Assembly (NCBI GenBank): GCA_017964005.1
Contig: JAGCSR010000025.1
Coordinates: 1-36,254, forward strand
Direction: 5' to 3'
DNA: 36,254 nt
From: Clostridiales bacterium
Lineage (GTDB): Bacteria; Bacillota; Clostridia; Saccharofermentanales; Saccharofermentanaceae
The notes under the pieces: generated by a model
Database searches by the model: none
What the model was told of the DNA's origin: nothing
The model's input: only the letters and a program-made list of their open reading frames with translations
Program-made: the position numbers and the translations under genes
In this document: one piece after another, positions 19,516-27,967 of the stretch
How positions within the stretch are numbered: position 1 is the first letter of the stretch
Layout: the number at the start of each line of letters is the position of its first letter

Positions 19516-19590
19516 GCCAAAGTGGCTCAGGGGTAGAGCAATTCACTCGTAATGAATAGGTCGTGGGTTCGATTCCCACCTTTGGCTCCA
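19516..19590 (+). tRNA. tRNA-Thr (anticodon CGT), CCA encoded
   Basis: 75 bases with a complete cloverleaf: acceptor GCCAAAG/CTTTGGC, D arm GGCTC...GAGC, anticodon stem ATTCA/TGAAT with loop CTCGTAA (anticodon CGT, reads ACG), T arm GTGGG-TTCGATT-CCCAC, discriminator T and genomic CCA at 19588-19590. A single-gene unit with its own promoter and terminator. Confidence 0.97.
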
Positions 19591-19596
19591 ACAAAT

Positions 19597-19627
19597 AAGC
19601 TGTCTCATATGAGACAGCTTTTTGTTT
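19597..19627 (+). terminator. Terminator of tRNA-Thr
   Basis: Perfect inverted repeat AAGCTGTCTCAT / ATGAGACAGCTT (19597-19620) followed by TTTGTTTT. Confidence 0.88.
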
Positions 19628-19652
19628 TGCCGGTACTGTTTGCCGCCCGGGA

Positions 19653-20015
19653 TTACCCGAGTTTATTGCCGCATCCGGAACAGAAGTGGTCTGTTGCGGG
19701 ATTGTACTGCTTGCCGCAGTTGCTGCAATACATCATGCCGGGAACAGGACCTGCCGGCGCCGGAGCGGGAGCAGGTGTGTTCTGAGCGATGATCGTGGGC
19801 TGCGTGCCGTTGTTATAAGGTGTTCCGTCGGGATTGATGGCAAATGCCTCACTGTGACGGATGTTTGCTTTGCACTTGGGGCAGACTACGAATCCGTCAG
19901 CATACCAGGGCCTGAAGTCAAGGCTCTCATCTGTATATCTGATCTTTGTACCGCAGTTCTTGCATGTTTGCTGATAAGTCAGCCCGCTGTGCCACTGAGC
20001 TCTCTGAAATGACAT
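19653..20015 (-). CDS. Zinc-ribbon protein with two Cys4 sites
   Basis: 120 residues. N-terminal zinc site C18-x2-C21 with C45-x2-C48 (CKNCG and CPKCK), a Pro/Ala linker (about 76-93), and a C-terminal double zinc knuckle C97-x2-C100, C112-x2-C115 ending CSGCGNKLG, the common zinc-ribbon_2 tail. No enzyme motif. Such proteins are widespread, usually unstudied, and may act as protein- or nucleic-acid-binding adaptors. GGGAGG precedes the ATG with a long spacing of 8. Confidence 0.82.
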   Translation of the reverse strand: MSFQRAQWHSGLTYQQTCKNCGTKIRYTDESLDFRPWYADGFVVCPKCKANIRHSEAFAINPDGTPYNNGTQPTIIAQNTPAPAPAPAGPVPGMMYCSNCGKQYNPATDHFCSGCGNKLG

Positions 20016-20046
20016 AATTTAATCCTCCCTTGCAATTAGTGCTTAT

Positions 20047-20074
20047 ATTATACCCTAACTTCTCAATTTGTTAA
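20047..20074 (-). promoter_or_regulatory. Promoter of the zinc-ribbon gene
   Basis: Minus strand TTAACA (20069-20074), 16-base spacer, TATAAT (20047-20052). One mismatch to the -35 consensus and a perfect -10. Confidence 0.6.
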
Positions 20075-20135
20075 CGGGACGAATCCTGATGTTGGTGTAA
20101 AATATGTGTATCAAGAATGTAAAGGACATACGGCA

Positions 20136-20708
20136 ATGCGATTCAAAGTGATTAACAAGACTCACGAAGGCAAGTTCATAACTTCTTACGATGCCGAATA
20201 TGAGACGGCTTTAGGCAATACAAAGGTATATGAGATGGTCAGCCGCAATAAGAATATGAAGACCCTGGAGGACATTAAGTCCGGAAGGTGTGACGCAGTA
20301 ATACTGATCGTTACTGATCCGGATGGCAATAAGATCCTTCTTAACAGGGAATTTCGGATGGCTGTCGGAGATTTTGCTTATAATTTCCCGGCTGGTCTCA
20401 TAGATGCAGGGGAGACACCCGAAGAAGCGGCAGCAAGAGAACTCAGGGAAGAGACAGGCCTCGAACTTGTATCGGTTGATGAAATCTGGCCAGTAAGCTA
20501 TTCCGGAGTCGGTATCACCAATGAGAAGAGTATGTGTATCTTAGGGAAAGCCAAGGGAGAGTTTAAGCCCAGCACCTCAGATGAAGAAGAGATACAGGCC
20601 GGATGGTATGGCAAAGACGAACTTGCAAAGCTTCTGGAAGGCGATAATTTTGCCGCAAGGACCCAGGCATATTGCATGATGTGGCTTAAGATGCAGCAGG
20701 GAGGTTGA
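20136..20708 (+). CDS. Nudix hydrolase, ADP-ribose pyrophosphatase-like
   Basis: 190 residues from the ATG at 20136 (AAAGGAC upstream); the frame also has an ATG at 20106 but with no ribosome binding site. A complete Nudix box spans residues 87-109 (G-x5-E-x7-REUxEExGU, with REL then REETGL), and the PAGLIDAGE lead-in is typical of ADP-ribose/NDP-sugar pyrophosphatases. It should hydrolyse a nucleoside diphosphate linked to another group; the substrate cannot be read off. Its stop overlaps the ribosome binding site of the next gene. Confidence 0.9.
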   Translation: MRFKVINKTHEGKFITSYDAEYETALGNTKVYEMVSRNKNMKTLEDIKSGRCDAVILIVTDPDGNKILLNREFRMAVGDFAYNFPAGLIDAGETPEEAAARELREETGLELVSVDEIWPVSYSGVGITNEKSMCILGKAKGEFKPSTSDEEEIQAGWYGKDELAKLLEGDNFAARTQAYCMMWLKMQQGG

Positions 20709-20712
20709 TGAT

Positions 20713-21210
20713 ATGGCAGGAACGGTTGTTTTCGAGAAATTGCCGAAGTCTTTAGATGAGATGAAAGCATTACCGCAGGCGGCAATGACAACGATAGAAG
20801 ATACTGCGGCGCTCACGATTGCCGCTTTGGCTCTGTATCCCGAGAATAAGGAAGAATCTTTGGCAATGCTTGATTGGCTCAGAGGCCCGAGGCCCATGTC
20901 CCCGATGGAGAAGCAGTTTATCAACGACCGGTTCATGGACGGAAAGGAATATCTTGCCAGGTCTTATTTCAAAGGCTCATCGCCGGATAATTCGTATACC
21001 CCCGATCAGCCTTTTACGCTGGAGTTCATCGTCGACACTGCTCCGATGGCAGATGAAGGATATAAGAGGCTTTACATTAAGTCCGGAGGCGCAGACTCTC
21101 CGAGACCGATCACTCTGAGGATCAAGCCTTCCGAGGGTAAATGGTATCTTTGGGAACAGATGCTCCTGGCAGGGATCAGGATCCCCGTGGCAGAAGACCC
21201 TTGGGCTTAA
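20713..21210 (+). CDS. Conserved protein of unknown function
   Basis: 165 residues, soluble, no signal or membrane segment. It has a family-like feel (KSLDEMKALP start, YPENKEESLAMLDWL, a GPRPMSPMEKQFIN block, KSGGADSPRPITLR and a C-terminal KWYLWEQMLLAGIR...AEDPWA) and resembles the set I recall as DUF6935, but this is from memory only. GGAGG lies at the end of the Nudix gene, four bases before this start region, so the two are co-transcribed. Function unknown. Confidence 0.75.
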   Translation: MAGTVVFEKLPKSLDEMKALPQAAMTTIEDTAALTIAALALYPENKEESLAMLDWLRGPRPMSPMEKQFINDRFMDGKEYLARSYFKGSSPDNSYTPDQPFTLEFIVDTAPMADEGYKRLYIKSGGADSPRPITLRIKPSEGKWYLWEQMLLAGIRIPVAEDPWA

Positions 21211-21219
21211 TGAGGCATA

Positions 21220-21247
21220 TTGATTAATAATATATATCTGATAAAAT
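21220..21247 (+). promoter_or_regulatory. Extended -10 promoter of the nitrogenase-like operon
   Basis: TTGATT (21220-21225), 16-base spacer, then TGA-TAAAAT (TG at 21239-21240, TAAAAT at 21242-21247). Predicted RNA start near 21254. It follows directly on the stop of the gene at 20713 with no terminator, so read-through is also possible. Confidence 0.6.
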
Positions 21248-21252
21248 ATCAG
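21238..21252. promoter_or_regulatory. Palindrome covering the -10 box (candidate operator)
   Basis: CTGATA-AAA-TATCAG, a perfect 6-base inverted repeat with three central bases, placed exactly over the -10 hexamer. A repressor bound here would block RNA polymerase. No DNA-binding regulator gene is next to it, so the partner is unknown; chance cannot be ruled out in AT-rich DNA. Confidence 0.4.
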
Positions 21253-21253
21253 C

Positions 21254-21357
21254 AGTAATAAGACTCTGACGGCGAGGAAGTATCCGAACGGGAATAGTCG
21301 TAACATATGATGTTAAGATTAACTCTCCTTGCCGCGTGCGGAACAAGGAGATTTTTT
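21254..21357 (+). promoter_or_regulatory. Structured leader with terminator-like, RBS-covering hairpin
   Basis: The untranslated leader of about 104 bases holds a closed module (outer stem GACT 21262-21265 / AGTC 21296-21299 around a purine-rich core with two ACGG steps), a small hairpin AACAT/ATGTT (about 21302-21314), and a final hairpin CTCCTTG (21325-21331) / CAAGGAG (21344-21350) with an inner CCG/CGG. The last is followed at once by TTTTTT and then the ATG. The right arm is the ribosome binding site. This has the form of an attenuator or riboswitch with the expression platform at the start codon; I match it to no known class. Confidence 0.55.
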
Positions 21358-22110
21358 ATGCTCAAACTTGCGATATACGGTAAAGGCGGGATCGGGAAAT
21401 CCACTGTGACTGCAAATCTTGCTGCGGCTTTTGCCTCAAAGGGGAGGAAAGTCGTGCAGATAGGGTGCGATCCCAAGGCTGACTCTACGACGAACCTGTT
21501 GGGAGGCAATACTGTAAAGCCTGTTATCGACATGCTCCGTGACGAAGCTGATATTGATACATATGAAGATATCTCCCGTGTCGGATTCGGCGGAGTAGTA
21601 TGTATTGAGACAGGCGGCCCCACCCCCGGTCTGGGCTGTGCAGGCAGAGGCATAATCGCGACTTTCGATCTTATCGATGAGCTTGCTCTGTTCGATAAAG
21701 TAAAACCTGATGTAGTTCTCTACGATGTGTTGGGAGATGTCGTTTGCGGCGGTTTTGCAGCTCCCATAAGACAGGGCTATGCCGAGAAGGTCCTTATAGT
21801 TACATCGGGCGAGAAGATGGCTCTTTATGCAGCCAACAATATAATCACGGCAGTAAAGAATTTCGAGGAAAGAAGTTATGCAAGAGTAGAGGGACTTGTC
21901 TTAAATCACAGGAATATTCCTGATGAGGACAGGAAAGTCGAGGCCTTTGCTAATGAACATAACGTTCCTATCGTAGGAAGGATCCCGAGAAGTGATGATA
22001 TCAATCTTTGTGAAGATCAGGGCATGACCGTAATCGAGGGCGCGCCTGATTGCGAAGCTTCCCATTGTTTTAAGAAACTTGCAGAAGATCTCCTTAAAGG
22101 AGAAGGCTGA
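21358..22110 (+). CDS. NifH-like Fe protein (nitrogenase reductase family)
   Basis: 250 residues from ATG 21358 (AAGGAG six bases upstream; an earlier in-frame ATG at 21307 lies inside the leader and is rejected). P-loop GKGGIGKST at 8-16, CDPKADST switch I region, the cluster cysteines C94 ([13 protein letters not shown]) and C130 ([17 protein letters not shown]), and Arg97 in the position that is ADP-ribosylated in NifH. It should be a homodimer bridging one [4Fe-4S] cluster and passing electrons on ATP hydrolysis to a D/K-type partner. It lacks the C-terminal tail of diazotroph NifH (about 275-290 residues). It is the only Fe protein here, so it likely serves both D/K pairs. Whether it is nearer to NifH, BchL, CfbC or other branches needs a tree. 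Confidence 0.92.
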   Translation: MLKLAIYGKGGIGKSTVTANLAAAFASKGRKVVQIGCDPKADSTTNLLGGNTVKPVIDMLRDEADIDTYEDISRVGFGGVVCIETGGPTPGLGCAGRGIIATFDLIDELALFDKVKPDVVLYDVLGDVVCGGFAAPIRQGYAEKVLIVTSGEKMALYAANNIITAVKNFEERSYARVEGLVLNHRNIPDEDRKVEAFANEHNVPIVGRIPRSDDINLCEDQGMTVIEGAPDCEASHCFKKLAEDLLKGEG

Positions 22111-22112
22111 TA

Positions 22113-23399
22113 ATGGCAAGAGCAGTAAGTTATAAAGCGGGCTATATAGCATCTTTGGGCAAGGACAATATTCCTTCAGAATTGAAGGGCAATGAGGGCC
22201 TTGTCTATAGTTCGCCGGCAACGCTTGCATATAACTCCCCGGGCGCGGAAGGATTCGGCGTTAAGAGGGCAGGGCTTGCCGTGCCCGAATCCGTCATGCT
22301 GATCGTAGCTCCGGGGTGCTGCGGAAGAAATACCAGATATGTAACGAAAAACCCTGAGTATAACGTCAGGTTCTTCTATCTGATGATGGACGAAACGGAT
22401 CTTGTTACTTCAAGGCATCTTAAGAAGATCCCTGAGGCGGTTAAGGAGATAGTTGAATTCTGCAAAGTCAGGCCAAAGGCCGTAATGATATGCATAACCT
22501 GTGTTGATGCGCTGTTGGGAACAGACATGAAAAGAGTCTGCTCCAAGTGTGAAGAACTCCTGGAAGGCGTCCGTGTCGCGCCCTGCTATATGTATGCATT
22601 AACGCGTGAAGGCAGGAGGCCTCCGATGGTGGATGTAAGGCAGCAGATATATTCTCTGCTTACCCCCTCCATCAGGAAAGGAAATGCCATAAATCTTCTT
22701 GGATTCTTTGCTCCCGTAGATCCTGACTGTGAGATGTTTGAACTCTTAAAGAGTGTCGGTTTTGACGATATTAGGCAGATAGGAACTTGTAAGACATATG
22801 ATGAATTCCTCAAGATGAGCCAGGCAAACCTTAACCTCGTCCTCAACAACGAAGCAAATCCTGCAGCAGAAGACATGTATAACAACTTGAAGATCCCTTA
22901 TGCGGGGCTTACAAGAGTCTACGGGATAGATCAGGTTGCAAAACAATATAAGGCTTTGGGACAGATCCTGGGTGTTGAGATAGAGGATTCGGTCTTCTAC
23001 GAAGAGACGGAAGATAAGATCAGGGCTTTCATGGTAAAATTCAAAGGCAGGAAAGTAAATATCGGTGAATGCATAAATGCCAATCCTTTCGAACTTGCGC
23101 TGACTCTTACAAGATACGGCATGAAGGTCGGTGAGATCTATGCGACTCTCTCTCCGGAGCACTTTGTCTATGTTAAGAAACTGGCTGAGTTATCCCCTGA
23201 TACTATGCTCCTTTGCAATCTTGATCCTTCCATGATCAATTATTCGGCATCAGAATATGCTCCTGATCTGACTCTCGGCAAGGATGCCGCATACTATTGC
23301 CCAGATGTTCCGAACATCCCCTGGAATTCGGATGTTCAGCCTTATGGCTACAAGGGAATAGTCAAGCTCATCAATGCGATAGAGGAGGCTTTGTCATGA
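22113..23399 (+). CDS. Nitrogenase component 1-like, D-type subunit (pair 1)
   Basis: 428 residues, two bases after the Fe protein gene. The order of motifs follows the NifD/NifE/BchN superfamily: an N-terminal PESVMLIVAPGCCGRN block (C69, C70) in place of the GPVGC cluster cysteine, then MICITCVDALLGTD (C127, C130) in place of the TC-x-x-LIGDD cluster cysteine, then a domain with DCEMFELLKSVGF and a C-terminal YGYKGIVKLINAIEEAL. The Cys that would correspond to NifD C62 is not found, so a full P-cluster looks unlikely and a simpler [4Fe-4S] site is more plausible, as in dark protochlorophyllide reductase. No clear FeMo-cofactor Cys/His pair is visible. Its stop overlaps the next start (ATGA). 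Confidence 0.85.
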   Translation: MARAVSYKAGYIASLGKDNIPSELKGNEGLVYSSPATLAYNSPGAEGFGVKRAGLAVPESVMLIVAPGCCGRNTRYVTKNPEYNVRFFYLMMDETDLVTSRHLKKIPEAVKEIVEFCKVRPKAVMICITCVDALLGTDMKRVCSKCEELLEGVRVAPCYMYALTREGRRPPMVDVRQQIYSLLTPSIRKGNAINLLGFFAPVDPDCEMFELLKSVGFDDIRQIGTCKTYDEFLKMSQANLNLVLNNEANPAAEDMYNNLKIPYAGLTRVYGIDQVAKQYKALGQILGVEIEDSVFYEETEDKIRAFMVKFKGRKVNIGECINANPFELALTLTRYGMKVGEIYATLSPEHFVYVKKLAELSPDTMLLCNLDPSMINYSASEYAPDLTLGKDAAYYCPDVPNIPWNSDVQPYGYKGIVKLINAIEEALS

Positions 23400-24412
23400 A
23401 AGGTCTTCGTAAAGTATTGACGCCATTTGCGCCTGACCAGTCCGGAGCCGTCGGAGTCCTTTACGATTCCGCTGCTCTGATAGTGATAATCGATGCAGGC
23501 GGCTGCACCGGCAACATATGCGGATTTGATGAGCCCAGATGGCAGGATACTGCTGCCGGTATATTCTCTGCGGGTCTCCGCGACATGGATGCGATACTGG
23601 GAAGAGATGAGCTTCTTGTAAAAAAGATCGTCAAAGCTCATGAGGCGGGAGAATATAAGTTTTCGGCTCTCGTAGGAACCCCCGTCCCTGCAGTAATAGC
23701 CACTGACTATAATGCTCTCACATACATGATCGAACGCAAGACAGGGAAGCCTTGTGTCGCAGTTCCCTCAAACGGCATGCGACTCTATGACAAGGGAGCA
23801 TCTGATGCATATGTAAGGCTCGTCGAAAAGTTTGCAAAGGATGAAAGACCATTCGATGAAAATACAGTCGGAATATTCGGCGCGCTCCCTCTTGATATGG
23901 GAAGGTCTTCCCGTGATAAGGTCTTCGAATATTATAAGAATCAAGGCTACGGGAATGTCCGTATGTACGGCTGCGGTGCTTCTTTGGAAGATGTTATGGA
24001 TGCATCGTCCAACAGCCTTAATGTCGCAGTATCATCGAGCGGCATTGACGTCGTAAAGAAACTTTGTGGCAAGTTCGGAACAGAATATAAGATCGAAGAT
24101 CCTGCAGTCTTTGATCTTGTTATACCGGAAGGCAGGACATTGGTCGTGCATGATGAAGTTGCGGGATATTCCATAAGAAATAATACGGAATCAGACGTTA
24201 CTGTCGCAACATTCTTTACTCTTCACGATGAGCTTAAGCAGGAAGGAGATCTCATCCTTACGGAAGAAGATGAATTTACAAAGCTTGTAATGAATGGCGG
24301 TTTTGATAACCTCGTGTGTGATGCAACATATCTGCCTTTGATCCCTGATTATAAAGGCAGAGTTATGATCCTTCCGCACTATGCGGTATCTTCTGCGGGT
24401 GACGATTCATGA
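23396..24412 (+). CDS. Nitrogenase component 1-like, K-type subunit (pair 1)
   Basis: 338 residues from the ATG in the ATGA overlap (GGAGG nine bases upstream); the frame extends to 23297 but only over the D gene. A short K/N-type partner: N-terminal DAGGCTGNICGFDEPRW (C37, C42, then D45-E46-R48-W49), the GLRDMDAILGRD motif, and VGTPVPAVIATD where the second cluster cysteine of NifK would be, here without Cys. The same signature is in the K-type gene at 30527. Expected to form a heterotetramer with the D-type protein and hold a cluster at the interface. Function unknown; its stop overlaps the hypF start. Confidence 0.82.
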   Translation: MKGLRKVLTPFAPDQSGAVGVLYDSAALIVIIDAGGCTGNICGFDEPRWQDTAAGIFSAGLRDMDAILGRDELLVKKIVKAHEAGEYKFSALVGTPVPAVIATDYNALTYMIERKTGKPCVAVPSNGMRLYDKGASDAYVRLVEKFAKDERPFDENTVGIFGALPLDMGRSSRDKVFEYYKNQGYGNVRMYGCGASLEDVMDASSNSLNVAVSSSGIDVVKKLCGKFGTEYKIEDPAVFDLVIPEGRTLVVHDEVAGYSIRNNTESDVTVATFFTLHDELKQEGDLILTEEDEFTKLVMNGGFDNLVCDATYLPLIPDYKGRVMILPHYAVSSAGDDS

Positions 24413-26706
24413 AGAGCGTAAGGATCAAGGTTTACGGTATAGTCCAGGGAGTAGGCATGAGACCTACCGTTGCAAGGCACGCATCAGCATGCGCTGTCAC
24501 GGGATATGTATGCAACAAGGGACCCTTCGTTGAGATCTGGGCGCAGGGAGAAGATGATAATGTCAGATCTTTCATCGATAAGTTAAAGCACGAGCCGCCC
24601 AAGCGTTCCGCTGTGCTGAAGATGGATATCAAGGATAAAGATCCTGATGAGAAATATAAGACTTTCGAGATCATAGAGAGCAGCAAAGTTGAAGGAGAGA
24701 TCTTCGTATCTCCCGATATTGCCATTTGCGATGAATGTCTTTCCGAACTCTATGACAAGAACGACAGAAGGTATCTTCATCCTTTCATTAACTGCACATC
24801 CTGCGGTCCACGCCTTACGATCCTGGATTCTTTGCCTTACGACAGATCCAGGACATCGATGAGAAAATTCCCCATGTGTCCGGTCTGCGAGAAAGAGTAT
24901 TATGATCCTTCATCCAGAAGATACGATGCCCAGCCGGTCTGCTGCAATGACTGCGGACCTTCTGTTTACATCGCAGGAACTGACATTAAAGGTGAGGAAG
25001 CCATAAGAACGGCAAGATCAGCTGTCGCTCTTGGCAAGGTTATCGCAATAAAGGGCATAGGAGGATTCCATCTTTGCTGTGATGCGGCAAACGATGCGGC
25101 AGTCGCCAGATTAAGACAGCTTAAATCAAGACCTCATAAGCCTTTTGCCGTGATGATGCGGGATATCGATACGGTAAGAAGATACTGCAAGACAGATCCT
25201 TTCAAAGAAGAGATCCTAACGGGCCATAACAAGCCCATAGTCCTTCTTGATAAGAGAGAGGGGGAAGGAGTTCTTTCCCTGTCCGAAAATGTTGCGCCCG
25301 GTAATCCCACGATAGGTGTTATGCTTCCATATGCTCCTTTGCATTGTTTGATATTCGATTATAAGGATGACACATTGGTAAGTCCTGTTCTCATAATGAC
25401 ATCGGGCAACGTATCGGGCGCTCCCATAGCATCGACGGATGAAGAAGCATTCTCCATGCTGTCGGGATTTTGTGATCTTATACTATCCCACGACAGGGAT
25501 ATCAATATCAGGACCGATGATTCGGTCACGGATACGCTGGACGGGAAACTCTATATGATCAGACGTTCCCGGGGATATGCTCCACTGCCAATGATGCTCA
25601 GCAAAGAATTTAAAGGTGAGCTTGTCGCATACGGAGCAGATCTTAAAAATACATTCTGCATAGCACATGACAATCTCTTCTATCCGTCATCTTACATCGG
25701 AGACATGGAAGATGTAAGATCTTCCGAAGTCTTGAAGTCGTCAGTGATAAAGATGAACAAACTCCTTGAGACTGATCCTGAATATGCCGTCTGCGACCTT
25801 CACCCCAGATATGTCTCATCGCTTCTGGCGGAAGAATCCGGAAGGAAGATCATCAGGGTTCAGCACCATTATGCGCATATATTGTCCTGCATGGCAGAAA
25901 ACGACTATACGGACGATGTCGTTGGCATTGCTTTGGATGGAACAGGATTCGGCGAGGATGACACCATCTGGGGCGGAGAGATATTAAGATGCAGCCTTGA
26001 CGGGTTTGAAAGAGCAGGGGCCATTGCTCCTTTCGATCACTGCGGCGGAGATCTTGCTTCCCGTGAAGGATACAGGATCGCACTTTCGATGATAGGATCG
26101 ATCTATGGAGAAAGAAGCGAGGATATCATTACTGCACTTGACCTTTGTGACCTTAATACCTTCAGGGCTATAAGCAAGATGATCGACAAGAACATCAATA
26201 CGGTCAAGTCAACTTCTACAGGCAGGCTCTTCGATGCTGTATCGGCAATTCTCGGTATACGGAAGACATCAACATTTGAAGGACATGCAGCTATGGAACT
26301 GCAGTTTGCCGCAGAAATGAACACCAAAGAAACGGCAATTCCTGATATTGAATATGTAAGATCTGAATACGGCAGAAGGATCATTGCAACAGATGAGATC
26401 GTAAGATCTATAACTGATGCCAGGATCAAAGGAGAAGATCCCGGTAAACTTGCCATGATCTTCCACCTCATGCTTGCAGAAGGTGTTGCAAGATGTGCGC
26501 TGGAAGTTGCAGGAAATATAGATACATTTGCTTTAAGCGGCGGGTGCTTTCAGAATAAACTCCTGCTGACTGAAGTAAAGAAGAGACTTGAAAATGAAGG
26601 CAAAAAGGTCCTGATCCACTCAGTTGTTCCGCCCAATGACGGCGGAGTCGCTCTGGGGCAGGCTCTTTATGGAATGAATATGTTATCAAAGAACGGAGGA
26701 TTATAA
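24409..26706 (+). CDS. hypF: Carbamoyltransferase HypF
   Basis: 765 residues, full length with all four HypF parts: acylphosphatase-like domain (1 to about 90, GIVQGVGMRP), a paired CxxC zinc-finger block (about 107-185: CDECL, CTSCG, CPVCE, CNDCG), a YrdC-like domain (about 200-380) and a Kae1-like carbamoyltransferase domain with QHHYAHILSCMAEN, GIALDGTGFGEDD, SGGCFQNKLL and NDGGVALGQALYG. It turns carbamoyl phosphate and ATP into a carbamoyl group on the HypE C-terminal Cys, the source of the cyanide ligands. The start overlaps the K-type gene by four bases. No hydrogenase large subunit gene is near. Confidence 0.96.
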   Translation: MKSVRIKVYGIVQGVGMRPTVARHASACAVTGYVCNKGPFVEIWAQGEDDNVRSFIDKLKHEPPKRSAVLKMDIKDKDPDEKYKTFEIIESSKVEGEIFVSPDIAICDECLSELYDKNDRRYLHPFINCTSCGPRLTILDSLPYDRSRTSMRKFPMCPVCEKEYYDPSSRRYDAQPVCCNDCGPSVYIAGTDIKGEEAIRTARSAVALGKVIAIKGIGGFHLCCDAANDAAVARLRQLKSRPHKPFAVMMRDIDTVRRYCKTDPFKEEILTGHNKPIVLLDKREGEGVLSLSENVAPGNPTIGVMLPYAPLHCLIFDYKDDTLVSPVLIMTSGNVSGAPIASTDEEAFSMLSGFCDLILSHDRDINIRTDDSVTDTLDGKLYMIRRSRGYAPLPMMLSKEFKGELVAYGADLKNTFCIAHDNLFYPSSYIGDMEDVRSSEVLKSSVIKMNKLLETDPEYAVCDLHPRYVSSLLAEESGRKIIRVQHHYAHILSCMAENDYTDDVVGIALDGTGFGEDDTIWGGEILRCSLDGFERAGAIAPFDHCGGDLASREGYRIALSMIGSIYGERSEDIITALDLCDLNTFRAISKMIDKNINTVKSTSTGRLFDAVSAILGIRKTSTFEGHAAMELQFAAEMNTKETAIPDIEYVRSEYGRRIIATDEIVRSITDARIKGEDPGKLAMIFHLMLAEGVARCALEVAGNIDTFALSGGCFQNKLLLTEVKKRLENEGKKVLIHSVVPPNDGGVALGQALYGMNMLSKNGGL

Positions 26707-26708
26707 AG

Positions 26709-26921
26709 ATGTGCGTAGGATTATCTGCAAAAGTAGTAAGCGTCAAAGGTGATGTTGCTCTGGTCGATTCTTCCGGAGCAAGACGTGAAGTTTCCGCGGC
26801 ACTCCTGGATGATCTGGAACCCGGGGAGTTCGTTATGGTCCATGCAGGCGCTGCCATAGCAAGGATCACTTCCGATGACATCACGGAATCTGAAGATCTT
26901 GCAAAGGAGTATCTGTCATGA
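26709..26921 (+). CDS. hypC: Hydrogenase maturation chaperone HypC
   Basis: 70 residues, starting MCVGL: the Cys at position 2 that binds the iron centre in HypC/HybG proteins. A small OB-like beta barrel; partner of HypD in building Fe(CN)2CO, then carrier to the apo-enzyme. GGAGG lies nine bases before the ATG, and the stop overlaps the hypD start (ATGA). In this locus its client is not obvious, because there is no [NiFe] large subunit in view. Confidence 0.95.
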   Translation: MCVGLSAKVVSVKGDVALVDSSGARREVSAALLDDLEPGEFVMVHAGAAIARITSDDITESEDLAKEYLS

Positions 26922-27967
26922 ACGAAGCGGCAACGATACTTAAATCTTATGAGGGCCCTAAGATCCGTATCATGGAAGTATGCGGCACCCATACCCACGA
27001 GATATTCAAGCTGGGGATCAGACAGATCCTGTCACCTGATATCGAACTGATATCGGGTCCGGGCTGTCCCGTGTGCGTAACGTCAGCTGACTATATCGAT
27101 GAAGCGTGCTGGTTAGCAAGAGAGAAAGGCTGTGTCATCACGACATTCGGAGATCTTGTAAAAGTACCGGGCATTAAGTCTTCAATGATCAAAGAGCGGG
27201 GGCAGGGAGCGGATATCAATGTTGTCTATTCGCCTCAGGATGCAGTTCTTGCCGCCGGGAAGGATCCTGACAGGGAGTATGTTTTCCTCTCTGTAGGTTT
27301 TGAGACAACGACCCCCTCAGATGTTATCGCAGTCAAATATGCAAAGGAAAAGGGGATAAAGAACTTCTCGATATTAACGGCTAACAAGACGATGCCAAGA
27401 GCCTATGAAGTCCTGGCTGATTCTACTGACTGTTATCTTTATCCGGGACATGTTCATGCGATAACAGGGACAGCTGACTGCAAAGCCATGCTCGCCAAAG
27501 GCACCAGCGGCGTCATTGCGGGCTTTACGGGTCCTGAACTTCTGACTGCGCTTGCAGTAGCAGTTAAGAAATGTCAGGAAGGAGAACCTTTTCTTGTAAA
27601 CTGCTATCCCAGAGTTGTAAAGGATGAGGGATCTCCTGCCGCGATGAGACTCGTTAATGAATTCATGGAGCCTTGTGATGCTCTGTGGCGCGGAATCGGA
27701 GTGATACCAATGTCCGGCATGAAACTCCGCGATGAATTCAGTGAGTTCGATGCCCGGGTCAAATTCGCAATTCCCGATATGAAGGAAGAATATAAGACGC
27801 CCTGCAGGTGCGGTGAAGTCCTGCAAGGAAAGATCAAGCCGTTCGAATGCCCCATGTTCGGCAAAGCATGCATTCCCGACCATCCGGTCGGCGCCTGCAT
27901 GGTCTCTGATGAGGGCGCATGCTCGGCATATTACATGTATGGAGGACTGACCGGAAATGGAAGATAA
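26918..27967 (+). CDS. hypD: Hydrogenase maturation iron-sulfur protein HypD
   Basis: 349 residues. Scaffold where the Fe(CN)2CO unit is built. Motifs in order: MEVCGTHTHEI (the first conserved Cys), SGPGCPVCVT (thiol pair), GFETTTPSD, and a C-terminal [4Fe-4S] set (CRCGE, ECPMFGKACIPDHPVGACMVS). Overlaps hypC by four bases and hypE by eleven, so it is tightly coupled within the operon. Confidence 0.96.
   Translation: MNEAATILKSYEGPKIRIMEVCGTHTHEIFKLGIRQILSPDIELISGPGCPVCVTSADYIDEACWLAREKGCVITTFGDLVKVPGIKSSMIKERGQGADINVVYSPQDAVLAAGKDPDREYVFLSVGFETTTPSDVIAVKYAKEKGIKNFSILTANKTMPRAYEVLADSTDCYLYPGHVHAITGTADCKAMLAKGTSGVIAGFTGPELLTALAVAVKKCQEGEPFLVNCYPRVVKDEGSPAAMRLVNEFMEPCDALWRGIGVIPMSGMKLRDEFSEFDARVKFAIPDMKEEYKTPCRCGEVLQGKIKPFECPMFGKACIPDHPVGACMVSDEGACSAYYMYGGLTGNGR

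Noticed and set aside
21262..21299. Two ACGG steps in the leader, similar to the mini-ykkC (guanidine-II) riboswitch loops
   Set aside because: The first can form G-ACGG-C on an imperfect stem, but the second has no closing pair around ACGG, and the downstream genes do not fit guanidine control.
21307..21357. Upstream in-frame ATG for the NifH-like gene
   Set aside because: It lies inside the structured leader and adds 17 residues not seen in the family; ATG 21358 has AAGGAG at the right distance.
21358..24412. Nitrogen fixation genes (nifHDK)
   Set aside because: The D and K proteins lack the full set of P-cluster cysteines and any clear cofactor ligand pair, and no nifB, nifE/N of known type or Mo genes are present.
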